Source of the DNA: Paenibacillus massiliensis subsp. panacisoli DSM 21345
GTDB taxonomy: Bacteria; Bacillota; Bacilli; Paenibacillales; Paenibacillaceae
NCBI RefSeq assembly: GCF_000426545.1
Contig: NZ_AUFO01000016.1
Span: 124,001-188,000 of the forward strand
Length of the DNA: 64,000 nucleotides
Direction of reading: 5' to 3'
Shown here: one piece after another, positions 27,638 to 36,063 of the stretch
Numbering within the stretch: position 1 is the first letter of the stretch
Layout of the letters: every line of letters starts with the position of its first letter
The notes under the pieces: model-generated
The model's database searches: none
What the model was told of the DNA's origin: nothing
Seen by the model: the letters and a program-made list of their open reading frames with translations, nothing else
Position numbers and translations under genes: made by a program

Positions 27638-29125
27638 ATGTCTACACCAACTGGATTTATGGAATATAAAAGACAGCTTCCAGCTGATCGCAATCCTGTA
27701 GAGCGGATCAAAGACTGGGAAGAATTCCATAAACACTTGTCTGAAGAGGAATTGCGTACACAGGGTGCACGATGTATGGATTGTGGAACCCCTTATTGTC
27801 ATACCGGAATGGACATGGCCGGCAGTACCTTCGGATGTCCGGTGCATAACCTGATCCCGGAATGGAATAATCTTGTATACCGTGGATTGTGGAGGGATGC
27901 ACTGGACCGCCTGCACAAAACGAACAATTTTCCTGAGTTTACTGGACGTGTCTGTCCTGCTCCATGTGAAGGTTCCTGTACTGTAGGTCTGATTGGGCAG
28001 CCTGTCACGATTAAGACGATTGAAGAGGCTATTATCGAAAAGGGCTTTGAAGAGGGATGGGTGACACCTAATCCTCCTGAGAAGCGTACGGGCAAGCGTG
28101 TAGCCGTCGTAGGCTCTGGACCTGCTGGTCTGGCTGCTGCTGCACAGTTGAATAAGGCTGGTCATCTGGTTACAGTATACGAACGTTCTGATCGTATCGG
28201 CGGACTGTTAATGTACGGTATTCCAAGCATGAAGCTGGAGAAGAAAGTGGTACAGCGCCGTGTGGATCTGCTTGCAGCAGAGGGAATACAATTCGTGACC
28301 AACACAGAGATCGGAAAGGATATTCCGGCTCAGCAGTTGGTGGACGAGTATGATGCTGTTGTAATGTGTGGAGGTGCGACTAAGCCACGTCAGTTCAACA
28401 TTGAAGGAAGTGAGCTGAACGGCGTCCATTACGCAATGGATTACCTGAACAGCTCCATTAAGAGCTACCTTGATTCCAATCTGGAGGATGGCCAATATAT
28501 CCCGGCAGAAGGCAAGGATGTTATTGTCATCGGTGGGGGGGATACGGGCTCTGACTGTGTTGCTACTTCACTCCGGTTGGGCTGCCGCAGCGTGACACAA
28601 TTCGGTACACATAATAAGGCACCATTGGAGCGCGATCCGATCGCCAATCCATGGCCACAATTCCCGAATGTCTATCAACTGGATTATGCACAAGAGGAAG
28701 CGAAGGCTATCTTTGGCGAAGACCCGCGTGAGTTCTCCATCATGACGACGAAATTCGTAGGGGATGAGCAAGGTAATCTGAAGGAATTGCACACGGTTCA
28801 GATCCAGCGGATCGTAGATGAATCCGGCCGCAAGATCTATCAACCGATTCCGGGCACGGAGCGTGTATTCCCTGCACAGCTAGCGCTGATTGCGATTGGC
28901 TTCGATGGTCCAGAGTCAACGATTGTGGATGAATTGGGGCTGGAGACAGACCGTCGTTCCAATGTAAAAGCTCGTTATGGCAAATACGTAACCAATGTTG
29001 AGAAGGTATTTGCAGCTGGGGATATGCGTCGTGGTCAAAGTCTCGTCGTATGGGCAATTAATGAAGGCCGCGAGGCTGCCCGTGAGGTGGACAAATATTT
29101 GATGGGCGCAACTGTTCTGGTATAA
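27638..29125 (+). CDS. gltD: Glutamate synthase small subunit (NADPH)
   Basis: The protein has 495 residues from ATG 27638, preceded by GGGGGAAGG; an upstream frame to 27524 is not protein-like. The N-terminus carries the cysteine clusters for two [4Fe-4S] centres (CMDCGTPYC near 45, then [11 protein letters not shown] near 107). FAD-binding [12 protein letters not shown] lies near 152 and NADPH-binding [11 protein letters not shown] near 295. It supplies electrons from NADPH to the GltB subunit, which makes glutamate from glutamine and 2-oxoglutarate. gltB is not adjacent on either side, so here gltD is alone, unlike the usual gltAB pair. Confidence 0.92.
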   Translation: MSTPTGFMEYKRQLPADRNPVERIKDWEEFHKHLSEEELRTQGARCMDCGTPYCHTGMDMAGSTFGCPVHNLIPEWNNLVYRGLWRDALDRLHKTNNFPEFTGRVCPAPCEGSCTVGLIGQPVTIKTIEEAIIEKGFEEGWVTPNPPEKRTGKRVAVVGSGPAGLAAAAQLNKAGHLVTVYERSDRIGGLLMYGIPSMKLEKKVVQRRVDLLAAEGIQFVTNTEIGKDIPAQQLVDEYDAVVMCGGATKPRQFNIEGSELNGVHYAMDYLNSSIKSYLDSNLEDGQYIPAEGKDVIVIGGGDTGSDCVATSLRLGCRSVTQFGTHNKAPLERDPIANPWPQFPNVYQLDYAQEEAKAIFGEDPREFSIMTTKFVGDEQGNLKELHTVQIQRIVDESGRKIYQPIPGTERVFPAQLALIAIGFDGPESTIVDELGLETDRRSNVKARYGKYVTNVEKVFAAGDMRRGQSLVVWAINEGREAAREVDKYLMGATVLV

Positions 29126-29180
29126 GTACAGGATAAGTGTAAATGTAAGTCTGGAGCCGTCACATTAGGCTAAACGTGTT

Positions 29181-29216
29181 AACTCTGTCGAATCATTGTA
29201 TTCGGCAGAGTTTTTT
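29181..29216 (+). terminator. Terminator of gltD
   Basis: AACTCTGTCGAA and TTCGGCAGAGTT form a 12-bp stem (one G-T pair) with a short loop, followed by TTTTTT. Confidence 0.9.
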
Positions 29217-29253
29217 GTTTTTTTAATAGATCGCAACGTTTACACAAAATATA

Positions 29254-29635
29254 ATGTTATTTAATATAACGCAAATTGTTTTATTTAATTTTTATAATGT
29301 TATATTGATAGGTATTATAACATATTAGGGCGGATAACAAACATAAAATTATCTATTAAATTCTTTTTTATAACATAAATTATTTATTTATCACCATATA
29401 TGATAGATTATATAACATTTGTTATTGTTTAATTCAATTTCGCTCGTAAATACAATCTCAGCATACAACGTCGTACCTAGAAGCCTTATAAGACTACATT
29501 ACAACATATGTAGAGTCATTCTCCCCTTCATGACAAAGGAGATTGACTCTTTTTTTGCGTGAGTTTTCAAATCTACTTTCATTTACAGAATATTTACATG
29601 CCAATGATATCGGGCTAACTGATGCTTTATAACAT
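29254..29635. repeat. Six copies of ATAACAT in both orientations
   Basis: ATAACAT occurs at 29317, 29370, 29412 and 29629, and as its complement ATGTTAT at 29254 and 29297. The copies at 29370 and 29629 share a longer 12-base core, TTTATAACATAA. Some may be chance in AT-rich DNA. The isolated last copy in less AT-rich sequence near the operon makes a binding site worth considering. Confidence 0.5.
29512..29556 (+). terminator. Orphan intrinsic terminator upstream of the PHP operon
   Basis: AGAGTCATTCTCC (29512-29524) pairs with GGAGATTGACTCT (29538-29550), followed by seven T. There is no gene between the gltD terminator and this one, so it may end a small RNA or act on a leader transcript. 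Confidence 0.8.
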
Positions 29636-29702
29636 AAGTGCATGTGGTACCGTTCCCACTGTGGGATCAGTCTCACACTACATAGTAGAAAGGAACGTCA
29701 TC

Positions 29703-30176
29703 ATGAAGCTGCTGGATCTACAAAGCAATTGCACTCCTGAGGACTCCAGGACACATATTCGGATTCCTTTTGTACTGACCCAGGCGACGGAAGAGCTGAG
29801 AATCCGGTTCGAATATGCACCCAAGACATTGGATGATAGAGAGCACTCCATACGTTTACTGGAGGAGAGCTTTGACGAATATTTGCTGCCAGCTCAGCGG
29901 CAGCAAGCCATTACACATGTGGATCAATATCTCCCACTGAAGAATCTCATTACTTTGTCAATTGATGATGAGCAGGGGTACCGGGGAGCTTGCCATCGCC
30001 ATGATGAGATACAGGACTTATCCCTGTCCGCAAGCAAGGCGTCTCCAGGGCTGATGGCAGGGTCGCTCAGAGCGGGCTCTTGGTCAGTTACGCTTAGCCT
30101 ACATTGTATTGTTACGGAATCATGCAACTACCGGCTGCAAATTTGGACAGCTGAAGCAGAGGAGGAAGACGCATGA
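29703..30176 (+). CDS. Unrecognised protein coupled to the PHP hydrolase
   Basis: The protein has 157 residues, with no signal peptide or membrane segment. ATG 29703 follows AGAAAGGAA at good spacing. The sequence alternates beta-prone stretches (THIRIPFVLT, LRIRFEY, ITLSIDDEQG, SWSVTLSLHCIV) and looks like a small beta-sandwich. The stop overlaps the next start as ATGA, so it is translated together with the PHP-domain enzyme and probably works with it, for example as partner or substrate-binding subunit. I do not recognise the family. Confidence 0.7.
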   Translation: MKLLDLQSNCTPEDSRTHIRIPFVLTQATEELRIRFEYAPKTLDDREHSIRLLEESFDEYLLPAQRQQAITHVDQYLPLKNLITLSIDDEQGYRGACHRHDEIQDLSLSASKASPGLMAGSLRAGSWSVTLSLHCIVTESCNYRLQIWTAEAEEEDA

Positions 30177-31174
30177 GATGGCTGGGTTGTGAATTGCATA
30201 CCCATACCCTGCATAGCGACGGGAAGCAGACCTTGTCTGAGCTGGCAGCAGGAGCTGTACAGCTGGGATTTGATGCGATTGCATTGACAGATCACAATAC
30301 GATGTCTGGCCTTGATGATCGGGAGGAGCTCTCACAAGAGCATGGTCTGCTGATTATCCCAGGGATGGAATGGACGACCTTTTACGGACATATGGTTACG
30401 CTGGGTCTGAATGAATTTGCTGACTGGCGTAAGACGGATAGAACCCAGATTAGCTCCGGCATTCAGGAAGTGCAGCTACACGGGGGAATTGCTGGTCTGG
30501 CTCATCCCTATCGGATCGGAAGTCCCGCATGTACTGGATGCTACTGGGAATATGAGATACATGATTGGTCCAAGGTCAATTACATTGAGGTGTGGTCTGG
30601 TACGTTCGCATCCATCAAGATCAGTAATCAACGGGCGTACTCCCTGTGGACGGACAAGCTGAATGCAGGCTACCGAATCGCTGCGACATCCGGAAGAGAC
30701 TGGCATGAACAAATAGCAACCGAGGAGCCGATCTCAGTGACGTATCTAGGGATTCCAGCTGACACAGAGCCTACAGAGGCTGATTTGGTGCAGGCACTCA
30801 GCGTAGGACGTGCATCCGTTACGATAGGTCCGTTGCTGACGCTGGAGCTTGAAGTGAGGGACGACAAGGTAGGCATCGGTTCTGTAGTTCGCAGAGATTC
30901 AATGGAGGAGCCCGTCGTAGCCCATATAAGTCTGGATTTCACTGTCAGATCGGGCTTATGGAGACTTCAGGAGCAGACTTGCCGTCTCGTACTATGTTCC
31001 AATCTCGGAATTGAGGATGAACGGGACATTCCATTGAGAGCTGTATCCGGGTCTGAGCATTACGAGGCTACGCTCAACAGCAACGGACGGCAGTGGCTGA
31101 GAGCAGAGCTGTGGGGCACAGTGCAAGGGGCCAATACCCTGATTGCCTTTACAAATGCCATTTATTTTGAATAA
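30173..31174 (+). CDS. PHP-domain metal-dependent hydrolase (CehA/McbA-like)
   Basis: The protein has 333 residues. The PHP metal-binding motifs are clear: ELHTHTLHSDG at residues 7-17, ALTDHNT near 40, a Glu in GMEWTTFYGHM near 63, a His in GLAHPYR near 109 and SGRDWHE near 180. PHP proteins are phosphoesterases or related metal hydrolases, and the CehA/McbA branch acts on small esters. About 120 C-terminal residues form an additional beta-rich region. The gene sits between the coupled 157-residue protein and a glycerophosphodiester phosphodiesterase, suggesting a role in taking apart a phosphorylated nutrient. Cytoplasmic: no signal peptide. Confidence 0.85.
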   Translation: MRWLGCELHTHTLHSDGKQTLSELAAGAVQLGFDAIALTDHNTMSGLDDREELSQEHGLLIIPGMEWTTFYGHMVTLGLNEFADWRKTDRTQISSGIQEVQLHGGIAGLAHPYRIGSPACTGCYWEYEIHDWSKVNYIEVWSGTFASIKISNQRAYSLWTDKLNAGYRIAATSGRDWHEQIATEEPISVTYLGIPADTEPTEADLVQALSVGRASVTIGPLLTLELEVRDDKVGIGSVVRRDSMEEPVVAHISLDFTVRSGLWRLQEQTCRLVLCSNLGIEDERDIPLRAVSGSEHYEATLNSNGRQWLRAELWGTVQGANTLIAFTNAIYFE

Positions 31175-31188
31175 GGAGTGGGAATAAA

Positions 31189-31917
31189 ATGAAGCCTTTT
31201 CCTCTGGTCACAGCCCACACGGGATGTATGGGCATGCCTGAGCATTCGTTGGCATCGCTTAGAGCAGCTTTAGAGCAAGGAGCGGATGTGTACGAGGATG
31301 ATATACGTGTAACCAGCGATGGTGAGCTCGTGCTGGCTCATGATGATGAAGTGCTACTGTCAGATGGACGTGTAGGTAGTATCGCTGGGATGACGCTTCA
31401 GCAGTTAAATGATGGACTAGCAGAGACGTTAACCAAGTTGACGGATATATTGCCGATCATTAGAAGCTCAGGAATTACGATGAATCTGGATATCAAGACA
31501 GCGGGTAGTCTGGAGCCTGTGTTTAGGCTGATCGAGAAGAGTGAGCTGATCGAGCAGGTGTTTCTGAGCGGCTGTGAATCCGCTGCAGCTCTGGAGGCGG
31601 ACAGACATGGCCGGCATATTCGCAAGCTGCTTAATGTCGATATTGCCAGTTTTCAGTCCTTACCTTATGTGGATGCCATAGTTAAAGCCTGCGAGGATGC
31701 TGTAGCAGCGGGCTGCTTCGGACTGAATGTCCCTTATCAGCTAGTTGCTTCAGAGTTGATTCATGTAGCGGAGTCCAGTCAACTCGCTGTGTATGTCTGG
31801 ACGGTTGCTGAAGAGGATGACATGAAGCGCATGGCCGATATGGGGGTGGCATCCATTACGACCCGCAATGTGGCGGAACTCATGAAGGTCAAGGCGGAAT
31901 GGACGATGCAGAGGTGA
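31189..31917 (+). CDS. Glycerophosphodiester phosphodiesterase family protein
   Basis: The protein has 242 residues, cytoplasmic. The GDPD TIM-barrel pattern is present: AHTGCMGMPEHS at residues 9-20, GADVYEDDIRVTSDGELVLAHDD at about 31-53 with the Glu and Asp metal ligands and second His, LDIKT near 97 and VWTVAEEDDMKRM near the end. It would split glycerophosphodiesters into glycerol-3-phosphate and an alcohol. An odd point is that the usual His-Arg pair of the first motif is His-Thr here, which may alter substrate range or activity. It follows the PHP gene by 14 bases. Confidence 0.85.
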   Translation: MKPFPLVTAHTGCMGMPEHSLASLRAALEQGADVYEDDIRVTSDGELVLAHDDEVLLSDGRVGSIAGMTLQQLNDGLAETLTKLTDILPIIRSSGITMNLDIKTAGSLEPVFRLIEKSELIEQVFLSGCESAAALEADRHGRHIRKLLNVDIASFQSLPYVDAIVKACEDAVAAGCFGLNVPYQLVASELIHVAESSQLAVYVWTVAEEDDMKRMADMGVASITTRNVAELMKVKAEWTMQR

Positions 31918-31924
31918 GAGACGG

Positions 31925-32941
31925 TTGAAGGATAAAGTGAATTATAGCCTGAAGGAGCTAGCTCAGCTGGCAGGGGTGTCCAAATCCACAGCTTCAAGAG
32001 TCATATCAGGAAAAGGCTACGCCAGCCCTGAAGTGAGAGAGAGGGTGCTCAGCGTAGCAGAGCAGCTGCGATACAAGCCTAATGCGGTCGCCCGGGCGAT
32101 GGTTACCAAACGGACCTACAACATCGGTGTCATTGTATTCCGCGAGACGTTGCCGATTGTGTCCCATCCGCTCTACGGCAAGATTATTGACGAGATCTTG
32201 ATGGCCGCTGAGGATCGAGGCTACTCCATCTTTTTGAAGACGGATAAGGAAATGTCCCTTCGCTCAATGGATTATATGCTGGAGCAGCGTGTGGATGGCC
32301 TGATTCTGGTGAGTCGATTGCGCAAGAATGTGATTGACTACGTGAAAAAATTCAATATTCCCTACCTCATGGTTAATGGCTCTACGGATGACCCCGACGT
32401 CATCCATCTGGTCAGCAATGACGAGGAGGGGGGAGAGCGTGCGGCAGACTATCTGTATGGACGGGGACACCGAAAATTCTTTATTATCGCAGGTCCGGGT
32501 GCTCATCGCAGTCATTCGCTCCGTCTGGAAGGGTTCTGCAGACGACTTGGGCAGCTAGGCATTCAGGCTGGGGAGATTTTTGTGACAGAATCGCCTGAAT
32601 CTCATTTTGAATGGGGTAGCAAGCTTATGGCCAAGCATGTTGAGGACATTAGGCAAGGTGGGTATACGGCATTATTTACAACCAATGACATGTTGGCGCT
32701 CGGTGCGATGAAGGTATTGCTGGAGCGTGGCGTACGCGTGCCAGAGGATGTGGCCGTCATGGGCTATGACAACATTGAGTATGGAGCCATGTATTCTCCG
32801 TCACTGACAACGGTAAGTGTCAATGCCACAGGCATTGGACGAGATGCTGTTGATATCCTGGACAGGCTGATTTGTGGGGATACGAACGTGCCGACATTAC
32901 TTGAGTATCCAAGTGAAATCAAGATCAGACAGTCTACATAA
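31925..32941 (+). CDS. LacI-family transcriptional regulator
   Basis: The protein has 338 residues from TTG 31925, eight bases after the previous stop and preceded by GAGGTGAGAG. Residues 1-55 form the LacI helix-turn-helix and hinge (LKELAQLAGVSKSTASRVISG, then LRYKPNAVARAM). Residues 60-338 form a periplasmic-binding-protein-like sensor domain (TYNIGVIV, DGLILVSR, FTTNDMLALGAM, VAVMGYDNIEYG). It lies inside the operon of hydrolase and ABC importer genes and most likely represses it until the imported compound or a product binds. The operator is not known. A TCCCA-CTG-TGGGA repeat ahead of the operon is one candidate. Confidence 0.9.
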   Translation: MKDKVNYSLKELAQLAGVSKSTASRVISGKGYASPEVRERVLSVAEQLRYKPNAVARAMVTKRTYNIGVIVFRETLPIVSHPLYGKIIDEILMAAEDRGYSIFLKTDKEMSLRSMDYMLEQRVDGLILVSRLRKNVIDYVKKFNIPYLMVNGSTDDPDVIHLVSNDEEGGERAADYLYGRGHRKFFIIAGPGAHRSHSLRLEGFCRRLGQLGIQAGEIFVTESPESHFEWGSKLMAKHVEDIRQGGYTALFTTNDMLALGAMKVLLERGVRVPEDVAVMGYDNIEYGAMYSPSLTTVSVNATGIGRDAVDILDRLICGDTNVPTLLEYPSEIKIRQST

Positions 32942-32971
32942 ATCCACGAAGGTAAAGGAGTGTGAAAGCAC

Positions 32972-33796
32972 ATGATGTGGTACTGGAAAGCTGTCGGCTG
33001 GCGAAGGATTATCGAATTTATGCTGCTGACCGTGTTTGCCATCTTTTTTGCAGGGCCGTTATTGAATCTGCTTGTGCTGGCGTTCAGTGAAAAATGGACC
33101 TATCCGAACGCACTACCACAGGAGTGGGGTTTTAAATGGTGGAACTTTGTGCTCGCGAAGGATGATATCGTATCGTCGATCTCGCTCTCCTTTCTGATTG
33201 CTGCGCTCGTCACGGCGCTGTCCATCGTGCTGTGCATTCCGGCTGCCTATGCCTTTGCAAGACTGCAATTCCCGCTGAAGCGCATCTTTCTATTCTCGTT
33301 TTTGCTGACACAAGCCTTTCCGAAAATGGGGCTATACATCTCGATCGCTGTACTCTTCTATCAAGTTGGACTAATGAACACGCTGCTTGGTGTGGTGCTG
33401 ATCCATATGATCAATGTGTTGATGTTCATGACGTGGATTCCGACAGCTGCCTTCCGTAATGTGCATGCGGCACAGGAAGAGTCGGCAAGGGATGTGGGAG
33501 CCAGTCCATTCAGAGTATTTCGCAGCATTACGCTACCGATGGCGATGCCTGGTATTATGGTCGCTTCTGTATTCACATTTCTCAACTCGCTGGATGAAGC
33601 GCAGGGAACGTTCCTGGTCGGGATTCCTGATTACAAGACGATGCCAGTTATTATGTACTCCATTATCTCTGATTTTCCAAGCAGTGCAGGAGCGGTATTC
33701 TCTATAATTCTGACCCTGCCGACGATTATTCTTCTATTGGCCGCGCAGCGCCTTGTTAGTGCCGATGTGCTGGCAAGCGGATTTCAGACGAAGTAA
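32972..33796 (+). CDS. ABC transporter permease (PotC/PhnV-like)
   Basis: The protein has 274 residues with about six membrane segments, the first at residues 12-36. The cytoplasmic EAA loop that contacts the ATPase is readable as EESARDVGASPFRVFRSITLP near 168-188. AAAGGAG precedes the start. With the second permease encoded three genes on, it forms the channel of an importer of the binding-protein-dependent type I class. The closest class by pattern is the spermidine/iron/2-aminoethylphosphonate group rather than the sugar group. Confidence 0.9.
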   Translation: MMWYWKAVGWRRIIEFMLLTVFAIFFAGPLLNLLVLAFSEKWTYPNALPQEWGFKWWNFVLAKDDIVSSISLSFLIAALVTALSIVLCIPAAYAFARLQFPLKRIFLFSFLLTQAFPKMGLYISIAVLFYQVGLMNTLLGVVLIHMINVLMFMTWIPTAAFRNVHAAQEESARDVGASPFRVFRSITLPMAMPGIMVASVFTFLNSLDEAQGTFLVGIPDYKTMPVIMYSIISDFPSSAGAVFSIILTLPTIILLLAAQRLVSADVLASGFQTK

Positions 33797-33828
33797 CGGT
33801 ACTGTTCAGGATAGAAAGGGGCAAGAGC

Positions 33829-34872
33829 ATGCAATTAGCAGTACGTGAGCTGACGAAGAGGTACAAGACGGGTGATGGGGTTAGCGGCATCAATCTGGAG
33901 GTTCAAAAAGGAGAGCTAGTCACCTTGCTCGGACCGTCAGGATGTGGCAAAACGACAGTGCTACGCAGCATTGGTGGCTTTTTGGAGCCAGATTCAGGGG
34001 ATATCCTGATTGAAGGTCAAAGCGTCATTCAGCTTCCACCTGAGCGGCGTCCGACCTCCATGGTATTTCAAAGCTATAATCTATGGTCGCATATGACGGT
34101 CTATGACAATCTGGCCTTTGGTCTCAAAATTCGCAAAATGCCGAAGGCGGACATTCGTAATGCTGTCACAGATGCGCTCAAGCTCGTGCGTCTTCCAGGC
34201 TTCGAGAAGAAATACCCGTCTCAATTGTCCGGTGGACAACAGCAGCGTGTCGCCCTTGCCAGATCACTCTTGCTCAAGCCGGCAGTCCTTCTACTGGACG
34301 AGCCTTTCTCCGCGCTTGATGCGAAGCTACGCTATGAGATGCGTGAGGAGCTCCGCGAGATTCAGATGCAGACAGGACTTACCATGATATTCGTCACGCA
34401 TGACCAGGAGGAAGCCTTGTCGCTCTCTGACCGCATTGTGGTCATGAATAGCGGACACATTGAGCAGATTGCCAGTCCACAGACCATATATGATGAGCCG
34501 GCTACCTTATATGTGGCGAGCTTCATCGGCAAAATGAACTTTTTGGAGGGGGTGGCGGATGAGCACAACATCCGGGTTGGAGCAATAGCATTTCCGAATG
34601 CACAGGGATTAAGCGGTCAGATCACGGCGGCAATACGCCCTGAGGATGTGGATTTTTGCGAAGCAACAGAGGAGGGCAATCTACTCTCTGGTGTAATCAA
34701 GCAGATTATGATTTTGGGTCATTATGCAGAGGTGACAGTAGATCTATCAGAGGGACTGGGCCAGCTGCGTGCCTTTCAGACGAAGGAAGCTACCAAGGAT
34801 TTAGCGATTGGGAAACAGGTTGGAATCTCCATTGCGAGATTGACTGGATATCCGGCAAAGGTAAACCAATAA
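33829..34872 (+). CDS. ABC transporter ATP-binding protein
   Basis: The protein has 347 residues. Walker A GPSGCGKTT is at about residues 36-44, the signature LSGGQQQRVALARSL near 133, Walker B LLLDEPFSALDA near 153 and the switch His in FVTHDQEEA near 189. A C-terminal TOBE-like regulatory region (from about 235) is typical of importers of the PotA/FbpC/UgpC group. It powers uptake through the two permeases of this operon. Confidence 0.92.
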   Translation: MQLAVRELTKRYKTGDGVSGINLEVQKGELVTLLGPSGCGKTTVLRSIGGFLEPDSGDILIEGQSVIQLPPERRPTSMVFQSYNLWSHMTVYDNLAFGLKIRKMPKADIRNAVTDALKLVRLPGFEKKYPSQLSGGQQQRVALARSLLLKPAVLLLDEPFSALDAKLRYEMREELREIQMQTGLTMIFVTHDQEEALSLSDRIVVMNSGHIEQIASPQTIYDEPATLYVASFIGKMNFLEGVADEHNIRVGAIAFPNAQGLSGQITAAIRPEDVDFCEATEEGNLLSGVIKQIMILGHYAEVTVDLSEGLGQLRAFQTKEATKDLAIGKQVGISIARLTGYPAKVNQ

Positions 34873-34878
34873 CGGAGG

Positions 34879-36063
34879 ATGATGAATATGCTTACTAAAA
34901 AAACGTGGTTGACAATGTTCTCTTCAGTTATGCTATCTGCCGTTGTGCTGGCTGGTTGCGGTGGTGGTGCCGCTACATTGAATTCAGCTACAGGTACCGG
35001 CCCAGCAACATCGTCAGGAGCTTCCGGTGAGAAGACTTCCTTCAACTTCTACTTCACAGGCTCACAAAATGTTAAGGATCTGTGGGATACGCTGGTTCCT
35101 ATGTTCGAGGAGCAGAACAAGGAAGTAGACGTTAATATGGTCTATATCCCCTCAGGTACGGGAGCAGAGCCAACCTATGATCGCATTTTGGCTGCCAAAC
35201 AGGCTGGTAAAGGCTCCGGTGACATTGATCTGTATGAGGATGGCATTAACTTTGTAAACCAAGGCACGAAGGATGGCGTGTGGGAGCAATTGTCCAAGGA
35301 TGCTATTCCGAATCTGGCTAATGTAAAGGAACAAACGATGCAGGATGTCGACAGCTACGCGATTCCTTATCGCTCCTCTGCGGTAGTGCTGGCCTATGAT
35401 AGCACCAAGATCACAAATCCCCCAACTACATTGGATGAGCTGTTAACGTGGATCAAGGCTAACCCTGGGCAATTTGCATATAATGACCCGTCTACTGGCG
35501 GCTCGGGCAGTTCCTTTGTACAGACGGTGATCTATAAGGATCTGCCAGAAGAAGATATTCATAATTCCGATCCTGCTGTGATGCAAAAATGGGATTCCGG
35601 CTTTGCTACGCTGACGGACCTGGGTCAATATGTGTACGGTGACGGCATCTATCCGAAAAAGAACCAAGGAACACTTGATTTGCTGATGAACAGTGAAGTA
35701 TCCATCATTCCGGCGTGGTCAGATATGGTACTGCAACAGCTGAATGAAGGGCTATTACCGGATACCGTCAAGATGCAGCAGATTACGCCTGGCTTCAACG
35801 GAGGACCTACTTATCTGATGGTGAACAAGGAATCCGACAAGAAGGAAGCGATCAACCAGTTCCTGGACTTCGTTCTCTCACCTGAGGCTCAGGCCGTTGT
35901 AGTAGATAAAATGAACGGTTTCCCGGGAATTGAATTGGATAAGATGCCACAGGAGACGCAAGAGAAATTCAACGGTGTCGCTGAAGGCTTCCGTACCTTT
36001 AACATTGGTGACCTGAGCACCGAGATCAACAAACGCTGGCAAAATGAAGTCGCAGCCCAATGA
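34879..36063 (+). CDS. Substrate-binding lipoprotein of the ABC importer
   Basis: The protein has 394 residues. A lipoprotein signal peptide ends in the lipobox VLAGC (Cys near residue 27), followed by a Gly/Ser/Thr-rich linker, so the mature protein is tethered outside the membrane. The body matches the family 1 extracellular solute-binding fold (FYFTGSQNVKDLWDTL at the start, DSYAIPYRSSAVVLAYD and the hinge region NKESDKKEAINQFLDFVLSPEAQ near the end). This class binds iron, polyamines, phosphonates or organophosphates. The ligand here is unknown. Its stop overlaps the next start as ATGA. Confidence 0.9.
   Translation: MMNMLTKKTWLTMFSSVMLSAVVLAGCGGGAATLNSATGTGPATSSGASGEKTSFNFYFTGSQNVKDLWDTLVPMFEEQNKEVDVNMVYIPSGTGAEPTYDRILAAKQAGKGSGDIDLYEDGINFVNQGTKDGVWEQLSKDAIPNLANVKEQTMQDVDSYAIPYRSSAVVLAYDSTKITNPPTTLDELLTWIKANPGQFAYNDPSTGGSGSSFVQTVIYKDLPEEDIHNSDPAVMQKWDSGFATLTDLGQYVYGDGIYPKKNQGTLDLLMNSEVSIIPAWSDMVLQQLNEGLLPDTVKMQQITPGFNGGPTYLMVNKESDKKEAINQFLDFVLSPEAQAVVVDKMNGFPGIELDKMPQETQEKFNGVAEGFRTFNIGDLSTEINKRWQNEVAAQ

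Larger units (their letters stand above)
29126..29702. other. AT-rich intergenic region between gltD and the PHP operon
   Basis: No gene is visible. After the gltD terminator, 29220-29460 is extremely AT-rich and carries repeated ATAACAT motifs. An orphan terminator (29512-29556) and a TCCCA-CTG-TGGGA inverted repeat (29654-29666) precede the operon. Confidence 0.6.

Noticed and set aside
29654..29666. TCCCA-CTG-TGGGA as operator of the LacI regulator
   Set aside because: Kept only as a weak candidate: half-sites are short, there is no CG centre typical of LacI sites, and no clear promoter lies beside it.
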